A stretch of DNA of 64,000 bases, taken from positions 2,790,001 to 2,854,000 of the forward strand of contig NZ_CP170197.1 in assembly GCF_047300855.1 (NCBI RefSeq), written 5' to 3'. Origin of the DNA: Sulfuriferula sp047300855. GTDB taxonomy: Bacteria > Pseudomonadota > Gammaproteobacteria > Burkholderiales > Sulfuriferulaceae. The notes beneath the pieces are model-generated. The model did no database searches, was not told where the DNA came from, and was given only the letters and a program-made list of their open reading frames with translations. Shown here piece by piece: positions 9,293 through 19,094 of this stretch. Each line of letters begins with the position of its first letter. Position 1 is the stretch's first letter. The position numbers and the translations under genes were made by a program.

Positions 9293-10099
9293 TTATTGCA
9301 GAGCATCGCCCAGCTCGATAGATCGCTCGGCCGCAGCATGAATAGCGCTGATAATCGCAGCCTTGACCCCCGCTTCATCCATACGCTGCAAGGCGCGCTC
9401 GGTGGTACCTGCCTTGGAAGTGACGCGTGCACGCAGCGTCGCAGCCTCTTCATGGCTCCCTGCAGCCAGCTGTGCAGATCCCAGCATGGTTTCCAGTACC
9501 AGCTGGCGTGCGGCAGCGCTGCTCAGCCCGAGCTCCTGCGCTGCCTGTTGCATGGCTTCGATAAAATAAAATACATAGGCCGGGCCACTGCCAGAAACCG
9601 CCGTGACCGCATCCATCAGTGCTTCGTCTTCCACCCACAACACACTGCCTGCAGATTTAAGAATGTCTTCTGCCATCTGGCGCTGAGGCGACTGAACTGC
9701 GGGCATAGCGTACAAAGCCGTGACACCGGCCCCGATCATGGCCGGAGTATTAGGCATGGTGCGCACCACATTGGAATAACCCATTAGCCACGCCGATAAA
9801 GTGCGGGCACGCACCCCTGCGGCAATCGACACCACCAGCTGCGTGGCGAGCAAAGGCGACAATGCCTGCGCCACCCCTTTGAGCTGTTGTGGCTTGACTG
9901 CCAGTACCACGGCATCCGCAATGACGGCTTCCGGACCCACCTCTGCATAGGTGCTCACCTGATAATCAGCCGCCAGCCGCGCGCGCGCCTCGGCATTGTG
10001 TTCGACCACCGATATCTGCCTAGCAGAGTACCCTTGACGCAACAGACCCGCGATCAGAGCGGTGGCCATGTTGCCGCCGCCTATAAACGTAATACGCAT
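9293..10099 (-). CDS. proC: pyrroline-5-carboxylate reductase
   Basis: Last step of proline synthesis: NAD(P)H reduction of pyrroline-5-carboxylate to proline. The 268-residue protein begins with the Rossmann motif ITFIGGGNMATALIAGL. It also has the conserved PNTPAMIGAGVTALY and the C-terminal substrate-site segment VTSKAGTTERALQ. ATG at 10099 is preferred because GGGAG lies about 6 bases upstream; a GTG two codons earlier is also in frame. It follows yggS, as in many proteobacteria. Confidence 0.96.
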   Translation of the reverse strand: MRITFIGGGNMATALIAGLLRQGYSARQISVVEHNAEARARLAADYQVSTYAEVGPEAVIADAVVLAVKPQQLKGVAQALSPLLATQLVVSIAAGVRARTLSAWLMGYSNVVRTMPNTPAMIGAGVTALYAMPAVQSPQRQMAEDILKSAGSVLWVEDEALMDAVTAVSGSGPAYVFYFIEAMQQAAQELGLSSAAARQLVLETMLGSAQLAAGSHEEAATLRARVTSKAGTTERALQRMDEAGVKAAIISAIHAAAERSIELGDALQ

Positions 10100-10115
10100 T
10101 CCCACTCCCGATAAG

Positions 10116-10799
10116 TTAATTTATTATCCGGCGCCCGCCAAAAATCGCTGAACCCACACGCACCAGGGTTGCGCCTTCGGCTATCGCGGCCTCCATATCG
10201 TCCGACATGCCCATGGACAGTGTATCAAGCGGAACATCCAGGCCATCCCGCAATTGTCGCAGCAAGCGGAACTGTGCATGTTGCTGGTCCGCGTTTTTAC
10301 TGGGCGCCGGAATCGCCATCAGGCCGCGCAAATGCAGGCGCGGCAGTTGCGCTACCGCATGCACGAGCGCCGGCAAATCCGCCGGTGACACGCCGCTTTT
10401 GCTGGGTTCGCCGCTGACATTTACTTGTACGCATACATTCAGCGGAGGCTGCGTAGCAGTCCGGGCTTCGTTCAGGCGTTGTGCAATGATGGCACGATCC
10501 ACGCTGTGTACCCAATCAAAATGCTCAGCCACCGCACGTGTTTTATTGCGTTGCAATGGCCCGATGAAATGCCAGGTTAAAGATAAGTCAGCCAGTGCCG
10601 CTATTTTGACTAGCGCTTCCTGTACGTAGCTCTCGCCGAACGCCTGCTGCCCGGCAGCCGCCGCTGCGCGTATCGCGTCGATGCCGAAAGTTTTGCTGAC
10701 TGCCAGCAATTCGACCGTATCCGGCTTCCGCCCGGCAGCGCATGCCGCCGCGGCAATCCGTGCGTGCACGGCTTGCAAAGCGCTTTTTACTGTGTCCAT
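10116..10799 (-). CDS. yggS: pyridoxal-phosphate homeostasis protein (YggS/PLPBP)
   Basis: A 227-residue single-domain PLP-binding TIM-barrel protein of the YggS/PROSC family, which buffers pyridoxal phosphate and affects amino-acid metabolism without known catalysis. The PLP lysine lies in LLAVSKTFGIDAI (about residues 28-40). Other signatures are FGESYVQEAL, WHFIGPLQRNK and the phosphate-binding LSMGMSDDMEAAIAEGATLVRVGS block (quoted in short pieces). It heads the minus-strand operon and is divergent from pilT, with only 33 bases between the start codons. Confidence 0.95.
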   Translation of the reverse strand: MDTVKSALQAVHARIAAAACAAGRKPDTVELLAVSKTFGIDAIRAAAAAGQQAFGESYVQEALVKIAALADLSLTWHFIGPLQRNKTRAVAEHFDWVHSVDRAIIAQRLNEARTATQPPLNVCVQVNVSGEPSKSGVSPADLPALVHAVAQLPRLHLRGLMAIPAPSKNADQQHAQFRLLRQLRDGLDVPLDTLSMGMSDDMEAAIAEGATLVRVGSAIFGGRRIIN

Positions 10800-10832
10800 A
10801 ATGGCTCGAAAATCATCGCGGAATTATAACAA

Positions 10833-11876
10833 ATGGAAATCTCCGAACTGCTCGCCTTTGCTGTCAAGAACAAAGCCTCCGACCTGCATCTGTCGGCCGG
10901 CCTGCCGCCGATGATACGGGTACACGGCGACATCCGCCGCATCAATCTGCCCGCCCTGGATCACACTACGGTGCACGACATGGTGTACGACATCATGAAC
11001 GATGGCCAGCGCAAAACCTATGAAGAATCGCTGGAGGTGGACTTTTCCTTCGAGGTTCCCACGCTGGCGCGCTTTCGCGTCAATGCTTTCAACCAGAACC
11101 GCGGCTCGGGTGCCGTGTTCCGTACCATTCCCAGCAAGGTGCTGACGCTGGAAGAACTCAATGCACCCAAGATTTTCAAGGACATATCCGACCAGCCGCG
11201 CGGCATCGTGCTGGTCACCGGCCCTACCGGTTCGGGCAAATCCACCACGCTGGCGGCGATGGTGGACTACGTCAACGAAACCCAGTTCGGCCATATCCTG
11301 ACCGTCGAAGACCCGATTGAATTCGTCCACCAGAGCAAAAAATGCGTGATCAACCAGCGTGAAGTGGGCCCGCACACGCAAAGCTTCTCCAACGCCCTGC
11401 GCTCGGCGCTGCGCGAAGACCCGGACGTGATCCTGGTGGGCGAGATGCGCGACCTGGAAACCATCCGCCTCGCGCTCACCGCTGCCGAGACCGGGCACCT
11501 GGTGTTCGGCACCCTGCATACCAGTTCGGCGGCCAAAACCATCGACCGTATTGTGGACGTGTTTCCGGCAGCCGAAAAAGAAATGGTGCGTTCCATGCTG
11601 TCCGAATCGATCCGCGCGGTCATCGCGCAAACCCTGCTCAAAACCAAGGACGGCGCGGGTCGAGTGGCTGCGCATGAAATCATGATCGGCACCCCCGCCA
11701 TCCGCAACCTGATCCGCGAGAACAAGATTGCACAGATGTATTCCTCCATCCAGACCGGGCAAAACGTCGGCATGCAAACCCTCGATCAATGCCTGCAGGA
11801 TCTGGTACGGCGCAACACGGTTTCAGTGGGTGAAGCGCGTTCCCGCGCTTCGAACAAAGACATGTTTGCCGGATAA
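10833..11876 (+). CDS. pilT: type IV pilus retraction ATPase PilT
   Basis: The hexameric cytoplasmic ATPase that depolymerises pilin and drives twitching. It has 347 residues. The N-terminal SELLAFAVKNKASDLHLSAG is typical of PilT. Walker A is GPTGSGKST (residues 130-138), the Asp box TVEDPIEFVH and Walker B VGEMRDLETI follow, and the His box GHLVFGTLHTSSA and the PilT AIRNLIRE motif are present. pilU follows 17 bases later. The ATG at 10833 has no clear ribosome site, but the N-terminus matches the family exactly. Confidence 0.97.
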   Translation: MEISELLAFAVKNKASDLHLSAGLPPMIRVHGDIRRINLPALDHTTVHDMVYDIMNDGQRKTYEESLEVDFSFEVPTLARFRVNAFNQNRGSGAVFRTIPSKVLTLEELNAPKIFKDISDQPRGIVLVTGPTGSGKSTTLAAMVDYVNETQFGHILTVEDPIEFVHQSKKCVINQREVGPHTQSFSNALRSALREDPDVILVGEMRDLETIRLALTAAETGHLVFGTLHTSSAAKTIDRIVDVFPAAEKEMVRSMLSESIRAVIAQTLLKTKDGAGRVAAHEIMIGTPAIRNLIRENKIAQMYSSIQTGQNVGMQTLDQCLQDLVRRNTVSVGEARSRASNKDMFAG

Positions 11877-11893
11877 ACACAGGATATAAATTT

Positions 11894-13021
11894 ATGGACG
11901 CCCTCAAAGCCTTGCACGATCTGCTGCGCCTGATGCTCAGCAAAAAAGCCTCGGATTTATTCATCACCGCGGGCTTTCCTCCCGCCATCAAGGTGGACGG
12001 CAAGATAGCGCCCGTATCCAACCAGACCCTTACCCCCGCGCATACACGCGAGTTTGCGCGGGCATTGATGAACGATCGCCAGTGGGCGGATTTTGAAGCA
12101 AGCCATGAAAGCAACTTTGCCATTTCCCCGCCGGAAATCGGCCGTTTTCGTGTCAACGCATTTGTCCAGCAGGCACGCGTTGGCCTGGTATTGCGGACCA
12201 TCACCACCAGGATTCCCAAGTTTGAGGAACTCAACCTGCCCCCGGTACTCAAGGATGTGGCCATGGTCAAACGCGGCCTGGTGATTTTTGTCGGCGGTAC
12301 CGGTTCGGGTAAATCCACTTCGCTCGCGGCGATGGTCGGCTACCGCAATGAAAATGCCCAGGATCACATCATTACCATCGAAGACCCGGTGGAGTATGTT
12401 CACGAACACAAGAAATCCATCATCACCCAGCGCGAAGTCGGCGTGGATACCGACAACTGGTTTGCGGCATTGAAAAACACCCTGCGTCAGGCCCCCGACG
12501 TGATCCTGATCGGCGAGGTGCGCGACCGGGAAACCATGGAATATGCCATCGCTTTTGCTGAAACCGGTCACCTGTGCCTGACCACGCTGCACGCCAACAG
12601 CGCCAATCAGGCGCTGGACCGCATCATCAACTTCTTCCCGGAAGATCGCCGCCAGCAATTGCTGATGGATTTGTCGCTGAATCTCAAGTCGTTTATCTCG
12701 CAGCGCCTGATCGCCAGAAAAGGCGCCCCGGGACGCGTTGCAGCGGTCGAGATTTTGCTCAACTCGCCGTTGATTTCGGAACTGATATTTAAAGGCGATG
12801 TTCACGAGATCAAGGAGATCATGTCGAAATCACGCGAGCTGGGCATGCAGACTTTCGACCACTCGCTGTTCGACCTCTACGAGGCGGGCATGATCAGCTA
12901 CGAGGATGCGTTGCGCAATGCCGACTCCCTCAATGACCTCAGGCTGAAGATCAAGCTGCAAGGCCAGGAATCCAGAGAGCGCGATATCATGTCGGGACTG
13001 GATCACCTCGATATCGTATAG
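11894..13021 (+). CDS. pilU: type IV pilus ATPase PilU
   Basis: PilT paralogue that assists pilus retraction together with PilT. It has 375 residues. Walker A is GGTGSGKST (134-142), and the Asp box TIEDPVEYVHEH, Walker B IGEVRDRETM and His box GHLCLTTLHANSANQ follow. The C-terminal extension after the ATPase core, ending in SGLDHLDIV, is typical of PilU rather than PilT. An AGGAT site precedes the ATG. It is co-oriented with pilT and probably co-transcribed. Confidence 0.96.
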   Translation: MDALKALHDLLRLMLSKKASDLFITAGFPPAIKVDGKIAPVSNQTLTPAHTREFARALMNDRQWADFEASHESNFAISPPEIGRFRVNAFVQQARVGLVLRTITTRIPKFEELNLPPVLKDVAMVKRGLVIFVGGTGSGKSTSLAAMVGYRNENAQDHIITIEDPVEYVHEHKKSIITQREVGVDTDNWFAALKNTLRQAPDVILIGEVRDRETMEYAIAFAETGHLCLTTLHANSANQALDRIINFFPEDRRQQLLMDLSLNLKSFISQRLIARKGAPGRVAAVEILLNSPLISELIFKGDVHEIKEIMSKSRELGMQTFDHSLFDLYEAGMISYEDALRNADSLNDLRLKIKLQGQESRERDIMSGLDHLDIV

Positions 13022-13265
13022 CCAGCCGCTATTCATATCCCAGCGCGGCAGTTTCCGGCATGCTACCGCCTGTCATTTAAGCGTATTGTTGCGTGAAGCG
13101 GGCATTGCTAGTCTGCTATACGAACATTTGCCCCAGATTGCGCGGCAATGCCGGTGCTTCATACTAGCCAGGGCGGCAGCAATACCAGATCTGGCAGAGT
13201 ATTCATAGGTTAATGGACAATTTTTAATGCGTCTGGCTTTGCACGTCGAATAAGGAATCATCATA

Positions 13266-16058
13266 TTGGCATTGGGAAAATTCACGTTTTCCGGCGTTCG
13301 GGCTCGCGTAATGCTTCTGGTGGTCCTGGCAGTAGCGCCATGGCTGGCGATCACCATTTATCATGCCATTGAGGAACGCGGCGTTGCGGTCAAAGCCGCG
13401 CAGGACAATGCACTCAGGCTTGCACGCCTTATTTCATTTGACCAGCGCGGCACCATCAGCCATTCGCGCAGCCTGCTGCAGACCTTATCCACGTTGCCGG
13501 AAATCCGGAACGGCGCATTGGCTGATTGCCGCTTGTTGCTCGCGCACATGCTGGACGGCACGCAGTACTACGCCAATATCGGGGTCGTGGATGCGAACGG
13601 AAAGCTGCTGTGCGATGCGATGGGTACGCGAAAATCGATTGATTACAGCGACCGCACTTGGTTTCGCGAGGCACTCAAAACCCGCCGCTTCGTGATCGGC
13701 AGCCTTGCTATCAGCAGAACCACGGGCAAACCCGTCATTGTCACCGCGCTGTCCGTAATCGATGCGCAAGGCACAGTGCAGCGCGTCGTTTTTTCGGCGA
13801 TCGATATCGGATGGCTCGAGCATCTCCTTCAACAGGCCAGCTTACCGGCAGGCACGGCTGTCAGCGTGATGGACGCCCAAGGCGTCATCCTGGCGCTGCA
13901 TCCGGATGGGCGGAAATTTGTGGGCCGGCTCAATCCTATGGCCGAGTTGATCCAGGCCATCCGGGACAGAAAAAAAGAAGGCGTCGGCGAAGCCAAAGGT
14001 CTGGATGGCAATACGCGGCTGTTTGCCTACCGTCGCCTGTTTGAAAACCCCGCGACCGCCTCCGGTTATGTCAGCGTCAGCACCCCGACCGCTATCCTGT
14101 TTGCCCAAAGCAATTATCTGTTTGTCCGGGATATGGTCGTAGTGGGACTGGCGACCGCTTTGATATTCATCCTGGTATGGGTGGGAGCCAACATTCTGGT
14201 GCTGGATAAAATGCAGGCGCTGATCCATGCGACCAAACGGATTGCGCATGGCGATTTCAGTACGCGCACACAAATCCAGGGCTCCGGCGAATTAAGCGAA
14301 TTGGCACGCACCTTCGACAGCATGGCGCAGTCGCTGGAGTTGCTGTTCCAGCAGAGCCAGCACGTCATGGAGGTGATGCCAGAAGCCGTCATCGTTTCCG
14401 ACAGCCGTGGCAGGATCATGACGGTAAACGCCCAGGCCGCAAAATTATTCGGTTATGCGCGCAGCGAAATGATCGGACTGGAGATCGAAGCCTTGGTACC
14501 GGAACGCTTCCGGGCTGCCCACAGCGCTCATCGCAATGCCTATATGGCAATAGCTGCACCTACCGTCAGGGTCATGGCGGAGGGACGGGAGTTGTTCGCA
14601 CGCCGCAAGGATGGCACCGAATTCGCCACGGAAATCAGCCTGGGGCCCTTAAAGACGGAAGACGGCGATTTTGTGATCAGTGCGGTTCGTGACGTCAGCG
14701 AGCGCAAACAATTCGAGACCCGCATACTGCACCAGGCAACCCATGATCCGCTTACCGGCCTGCCCAATCGCATCCTGTTCCACGATATTCTCGATCACGC
14801 CATGGCGCGTGCCCAGCGCACGGAAAAACTGCTGGCGGTATTGTTTCTCGATCTGGACGAATTCAAAAATATCAACGACACCCTCGGTCATGCATACGGC
14901 GACATGCTGCTGAAGGAAATCGCACAGCGATTGACGACAATACTGCGCAAGGATGATCTGGTGGCGCGCGACGACGCGCTCGTCGCACGTCAGGGCGGCG
15001 ATGAATTCACCATCCTGCTACAGGGCATCTCGGTCGTGGATAACATCATCCTGATTGCAGAGAAGATACTTGCCGCCATTTCCCGGCCTTTCATCGTCGA
15101 TGATCATGAAATGCACATGACGGCGAGTATCGGCATCACCATCTTTCCATTTGACGACACTGACATCCAGAGCCTGCTGCGCAACGCCGATACCGCCATG
15201 TATCGCGCCAAGGAGAGCGGGAAAAACAATTTCCAGTTTTACACGGCAGGAATGAATCTGCTGATTCGGGAGCGCATGGATATTGAAAATGGGCTGCGTC
15301 ATGCGCTGGCAAGAAACGAGCTGGTGCTGCACTACCAGCCACAGGTGGATATCGCGAGCGGAAAAATGATCGCCGTGGAGGCGCTGGTGCGCTGGGCGCA
15401 TCCTGAAAAGGGCCTGATCCCGCCCGACAAATTCATACCGGTCGCGGAAGAAAGCGGCCTGATCGTGCCCATCGGAGAATGGGTATTACGCACTGCCTGC
15501 CGGCAAAACAAAGCCTGGCAGAATATGGGGCTGCCGCATATCCGCATGGCGGTGAACCTGTCCGCACGCCAGTTCCGGCAGGCTCATCTGCTTGAGGTAG
15601 TGGCCAAAGCCATGGAAGATGCCGGCCTTGCCACCTATTCAGACAGCCTGGAACTGGAGGTGACCGAAAGCGTCGTCATGAAAGACCTGGAAGGAACCAT
15701 CAGCACGCTCAACAAACTTCATGCAATGGGGGTTCGACTTTCCATTGACGATTTCGGCACCGGCTATTCGAGCCTGAGCTACTTGAAACGCTTTCCGATC
15801 AATACGCTCAAAATCGACCAGTCCTTTGTCCGCGACATCACCACGGATGCCGACGATGCAGCCATTGCCTCCACCATCGTCACATTGGGACACAGCCTGA
15901 AATTGCGGGTAATTGCCGAGGGCGTGGAAACCGCGCAGCAACTGGCGTTATTGCGTGAGATGAAATGCGATGAAATGCAGGGCTATTATTTCAGCAAACC
16001 GCTGGAGGCAGCGGAACTGGAAAAACTGCTGCGTGAGGAACGGCGCCTGTCCGGTTAA
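13266..16058 (+). CDS. membrane-bound GGDEF-EAL protein with Cache-like sensor, HAMP and PAS domains
   Basis: Predicted cyclic-di-GMP synthesis/breakdown enzyme of 930 residues. The order is: transmembrane segment (about 13-30), extracytoplasmic Cache-like region (30-285), second transmembrane segment (about 289-308), HAMP linker, PAS (about 370-480), GGDEF and EAL. The GGDEF motif is intact (residues 577-581, in RQGGDEFTILL). The EAL motif is intact (705-707), with downstream DDFGTGYSSL and IAEGVE. Both activities are therefore possible; which dominates cannot be read from the sequence. The start is TTG at 13266 with AAGGA about 10 bases upstream. It lies alone after pilU, which suggests, without proving, a link to surface motility or matrix control. 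Confidence 0.93.
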   Translation: MALGKFTFSGVRARVMLLVVLAVAPWLAITIYHAIEERGVAVKAAQDNALRLARLISFDQRGTISHSRSLLQTLSTLPEIRNGALADCRLLLAHMLDGTQYYANIGVVDANGKLLCDAMGTRKSIDYSDRTWFREALKTRRFVIGSLAISRTTGKPVIVTALSVIDAQGTVQRVVFSAIDIGWLEHLLQQASLPAGTAVSVMDAQGVILALHPDGRKFVGRLNPMAELIQAIRDRKKEGVGEAKGLDGNTRLFAYRRLFENPATASGYVSVSTPTAILFAQSNYLFVRDMVVVGLATALIFILVWVGANILVLDKMQALIHATKRIAHGDFSTRTQIQGSGELSELARTFDSMAQSLELLFQQSQHVMEVMPEAVIVSDSRGRIMTVNAQAAKLFGYARSEMIGLEIEALVPERFRAAHSAHRNAYMAIAAPTVRVMAEGRELFARRKDGTEFATEISLGPLKTEDGDFVISAVRDVSERKQFETRILHQATHDPLTGLPNRILFHDILDHAMARAQRTEKLLAVLFLDLDEFKNINDTLGHAYGDMLLKEIAQRLTTILRKDDLVARDDALVARQGGDEFTILLQGISVVDNIILIAEKILAAISRPFIVDDHEMHMTASIGITIFPFDDTDIQSLLRNADTAMYRAKESGKNNFQFYTAGMNLLIRERMDIENGLRHALARNELVLHYQPQVDIASGKMIAVEALVRWAHPEKGLIPPDKFIPVAEESGLIVPIGEWVLRTACRQNKAWQNMGLPHIRMAVNLSARQFRQAHLLEVVAKAMEDAGLATYSDSLELEVTESVVMKDLEGTISTLNKLHAMGVRLSIDDFGTGYSSLSYLKRFPINTLKIDQSFVRDITTDADDAAIASTIVTLGHSLKLRVIAEGVETAQQLALLREMKCDEMQGYYFSKPLEAAELEKLLREERRLSG

Positions 16059-16064
16059 TCCCGC

Positions 16065-17216
16065 TTATTTGCGCGCCGATCCGGCTACCACTTTATATTC
16101 AAACAGGCGGCATTCCAGCGCGCCATTGAACAACGGCGTGCGCTTGCTTGCCGCGAGCCGGATCAGTTTGGGCAACTGCATGTCGGCTGACAGGATGTAC
16201 GCATTCCAGCCGGCGCATTTGCGTTTCAGCCAGTCGCCCAGTTTGGGATAAAACTCCGCCAGCTCGGCCTGTTCACCGATACGGACACCGTACGGGGGAT
16301 TGGTGACGATGGTCCCGGATTCAGCCGGGGCCGGAACTTCCAGCACGTTGCCCTGCTTCAGCTGCACCACACCGGAGAGCCCGGCTGCTTCGAGGTTGAC
16401 CTGTGCATCGCGCAGCGAATCGCCGAACAGGTCACGACCGAAAATCGCTTGCGGCTCTGCCGGACGCTGCACCGCGACGGCAGCGTCGCGCAACTTGTTC
16501 CAGACCACTGCATCGAAATTGCTGAGCTTCATGAAACCGAAGCTGCGCCGGCTGCCCGGTGCGATATTCAGCGCCATCAATGCGGCTTCCATCAGGATGG
16601 TGCCACTGCCGCACATCGGGTCGAACAATGGCGTGCCGGGCTGCCAGCCGGACAACATCAGCATGCCGGCTGCCAGATTCTCGTTCAGCGGTGCAGCGCC
16701 CGCCTGCTTGCGCAGGCCGCGCTTGAACAGGGAATCGCCCGACGTATCCAGATAAAGGGTGCAGGTATCGCTTGTCAGAAAGGCATAAATGCGCACATCG
16801 GGTTCACGGATATCGACGTTGGGGCGCTCACCGGTGGCCTCACGGAAACGATCGCATACCGCATCCTTGATGCGCAGGGTAGTGAATTCCAGGCTTTTCA
16901 GCGGTGATTTCTGCGCTGTCATTTTCACCACGATGGTGCGGTCCACGCTGAAAAATTCCGGCCAGTTGAAGGACAGCGCGCCCTGGTAGATATCCTCTTC
17001 ATCGCGGTACTCGCCGCCGCCTACTCGCCACAGCACCCGGCTGGCAATGCGCGAATGCAGGTTGACGCGGTAGCACAGCGTGAAATCGCCGGCGAAGGCG
17101 ACACCCCCGTATCCACTGGCAACATCCTGCGCGCCCAGCCCGGTTAATTCCTGGGCCAGCAAAGCTTCCAGGCCACGTGGGCAAGGAGCGAAGAATCGTT
17201 GGTTTTTCTTGTCCAT
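16065..17216 (-). CDS. THUMP-domain class I RNA methyltransferase (RlmL-like)
   Basis: Resembles the N-terminal half of E. coli RlmL, which makes N2-methylguanosine at 23S rRNA position 2445; the RlmK half is absent, as in many betaproteobacteria. An N-terminal THUMP domain is followed by a Rossmann methyltransferase domain with the SAM-binding block DPMCGSGTILMEAA (about residues 199-212) and the catalytic NPPYG (about 304-308). ATG at 17216 is chosen; a TTG at 17225 would overlap the hemJ stop by four bases and is also possible. The exact target base is inferred from the family. Confidence 0.88.
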   Translation of the reverse strand: MDKKNQRFFAPCPRGLEALLAQELTGLGAQDVASGYGGVAFAGDFTLCYRVNLHSRIASRVLWRVGGGEYRDEEDIYQGALSFNWPEFFSVDRTIVVKMTAQKSPLKSLEFTTLRIKDAVCDRFREATGERPNVDIREPDVRIYAFLTSDTCTLYLDTSGDSLFKRGLRKQAGAAPLNENLAAGMLMLSGWQPGTPLFDPMCGSGTILMEAALMALNIAPGSRRSFGFMKLSNFDAVVWNKLRDAAVAVQRPAEPQAIFGRDLFGDSLRDAQVNLEAAGLSGVVQLKQGNVLEVPAPAESGTIVTNPPYGVRIGEQAELAEFYPKLGDWLKRKCAGWNAYILSADMQLPKLIRLAASKRTPLFNGALECRLFEYKVVAGSARK

Positions 17217-17221
17217 AACGC

Positions 17222-17629
17222 TCAAGGTTTCAGTACCACTAAAAACACCACAATAAACAGGATCAGCACCGGTACTTCATTGAACCAGCGATAGAAGACA
17301 TGGCTCAAGCGGTTGCGGTTTTCGGCAAACACCTTGACCAGATGGCCGCAATACAGGTGATAGGCCACCAGCACACCCACCAGGGCGAGCTTGATTTCCA
17401 GCCAGGCCCCCGCAAAGCCGTAACCCAGCCAGAGCCAGGTGCCGAATAGCAGCGCCAGTACGCCAAGCGGCGTCATGAAGCGATACAGTTTGCGCTCCAT
17501 CAGCTTGAAGCGCTCCGAAGTGGCGGTGTCACTAACCATGGCATGGTTGACGAATAATCTCGGCAAGTAAAACAGTCCGGCAAACCAGCTGGTCACAAAA
17601 ATGATGTGTAATGCCTTAATCCACAGCAT
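17222..17629 (-). CDS. hemJ: HemJ-type protoporphyrinogen IX oxidase / CopD-like membrane protein
   Basis: A small polytopic membrane protein (135 residues from the ATG at 17629) beginning MLWIKALHIIFVTSWFAGLF, the HemJ signature with its conserved histidine. It continues with YLPRLFVNH and four predicted helices. HemJ replaces HemG/HemY in many proteobacteria to oxidise protoporphyrinogen. The open frame extends 36 codons further upstream, but that part has no family character, so the internal ATG is preferred. It is followed directly by the RlmL-like gene. Confidence 0.85.
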   Translation of the reverse strand: MLWIKALHIIFVTSWFAGLFYLPRLFVNHAMVSDTATSERFKLMERKLYRFMTPLGVLALLFGTWLWLGYGFAGAWLEIKLALVGVLVAYHLYCGHLVKVFAENRNRLSHVFYRWFNEVPVLILFIVVFLVVLKP

Positions 17630-17776
17630 GTATCTATCCGAATGAAAATGAACCTGAATCCCGCCGGCATTGTCTCTGCAGAAATACGGCGGGCATTTGA
17701 CTGGATCGGCACCGTGCCCGAGGAGATCATCATGCAAGCAGGGAGTGATGCCCCGGAAAATCAGCAGCCAGGCATA

Positions 17777-18355
17777 TTACTCCAGGCTGGAAGGACTGGT
17801 GGCACTGCCGTTCAAGGACTGGTCATCGCGGATGATTTCCATATAACCTTCCATCTCGCGCTTGTAGTATACATAGTCCATCTCCGGCGCCGCACCACCC
17901 AGGCGGGTGATGACCGCGGAAATCTGGCCGCGATGATGGGTCTGGTGATTCATCATGTGAGTGAGTACATCGCGCATCCACATCGAGCGCGCCTCGCCTT
18001 CGGATGACACATAATCCAGCTGGCCATCAAACCAGTCTTCCGGACAGCCCTCCAGCCACAGCGTGAGTTCTTCGGCCTGACGCTGGGTAGCCTCGATCAA
18101 CTGGTCCCAGTCCGGATAGGTGAGCTGCCGGAAATCGACTGCCACAACTTCTCCACGCAACCGCGCCAGCCACAGGCGGTTGACCAGCATGATGTGATCC
18201 ACAGTGTGGTGGATAGTGCCGAAAAACAAGCCTTGCGGGCTGCGCAGCAAGGCGCGGTCAATACCCCCCAATGCCGCGAACAGACGATCATTCGCCCACT
18301 GCTGGTAATCCGACAGCACCCCGAAATAGCTTTTCCACGAATACCGATTTTGCAT
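17777..18355 (-). CDS. DinB-fold protein, putative metal-dependent
   Basis: A four-helix DinB/YfiT-like protein of 192 residues. The putative metal triad is visible as GTIHHTVDHI in helix 2 and MNHQTHHRG in the C-terminal part. DinB-fold proteins include thiol-dependent transferases and isomerases, but no substrate can be named here. ATG at 18355 is chosen; a TTG at 18361 overlaps the stop of the TlpA-like gene. Downstream of that thioredoxin-like gene, it may form a two-gene unit. A second DinB-fold gene lies at 20.3-20.8 kb. Confidence 0.82.
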   Translation of the reverse strand: MQNRYSWKSYFGVLSDYQQWANDRLFAALGGIDRALLRSPQGLFFGTIHHTVDHIMLVNRLWLARLRGEVVAVDFRQLTYPDWDQLIEATQRQAEELTLWLEGCPEDWFDGQLDYVSSEGEARSMWMRDVLTHMMNHQTHHRGQISAVITRLGGAAPEMDYVYYKREMEGYMEIIRDDQSLNGSATSPSSLE

Positions 18356-18357
18356 GA

Positions 18358-18870
18358 TCAACCTTTTTTAATGAGTGCCTTATCCAGACGACTGCGCAGC
18401 TTGACGAAATCGAGTGAACCTATGGTTTGTTCAACGATATTGCCATCCTTGTCGATCAAATACGAAGTAGGAGTAAGCTTTACATCATCAAACTGATGCG
18501 CCAGATTACCCTGCACATCCAGCGCGACCGGAAACGGCAGGGCGCGCTGCTGCTTGAACCGGAGCACATAACTGGGGGGGTCGTAACTCATGGCGACTGC
18601 GATCACTTCGAAACCCTTGTCATGATATTGATTGTAAGTTTCCACAATATGCGGCATTTCTTCCACGCAACCAGGGCAAGTGGTCGCCCAGAAATTCACC
18701 AGCACCATTTTCCCATGCAGGCTTTGCATGGATATCTTCTTGCCGGTGAGGTCGGTAAATGTCACTTGCGGCGCCGGGGTTTTTTGCGTCAACCCGAGGA
18801 ACAGTGCGACTGCAAGTGCGCCGAGCACTACAGTAATCAACACATACTTGTGATATCGTTTATTGCTCAT
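18358..18870 (-). CDS. TlpA/ResA-like membrane-anchored thioredoxin-family protein
   Basis: A 170-residue protein with an N-terminal membrane anchor (residues 9-27) followed by a periplasmic TlpA-like thioredoxin domain. The redox pair lies in WATTCPGCVEEMPH (C-P-G-C), and the conserved cis-proline is in LTPTSYLID. Such proteins reduce disulfides, for example during cytochrome c maturation, or act as antioxidant reductants. The stop overlaps the region of the DinB-fold gene start. The specific partner is unknown. Confidence 0.88.
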   Translation of the reverse strand: MSNKRYHKYVLITVVLGALAVALFLGLTQKTPAPQVTFTDLTGKKISMQSLHGKMVLVNFWATTCPGCVEEMPHIVETYNQYHDKGFEVIAVAMSYDPPSYVLRFKQQRALPFPVALDVQGNLAHQFDDVKLTPTSYLIDKDGNIVEQTIGSLDFVKLRSRLDKALIKKG

Positions 18871-19094
18871 CTGCCTCTTTCCATCCAGAACTCGTCATGC
18901 AGGATTGTCATGTTTTTCGCCACCCTTGTCATTAGCACCATCGTTGCAATAAATCAGCTGATTAGACATACCGACAATCAGGCCAGCAGCAATTTGAAAA
19001 AAACCCGGGCGCATGGTTCCATGAATTGCGTAACCCAGGCTTGCAAAACCCGCGGCTCTATAAATAATCGACCCAACAGGATGGTGGCATACTG

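Noticed and set aside
10825..10830. TATAAC just before the pilT start as a -10 box
   Set aside because: Transcription would begin inside the coding region, and no -35 element is seen at 17 bases.
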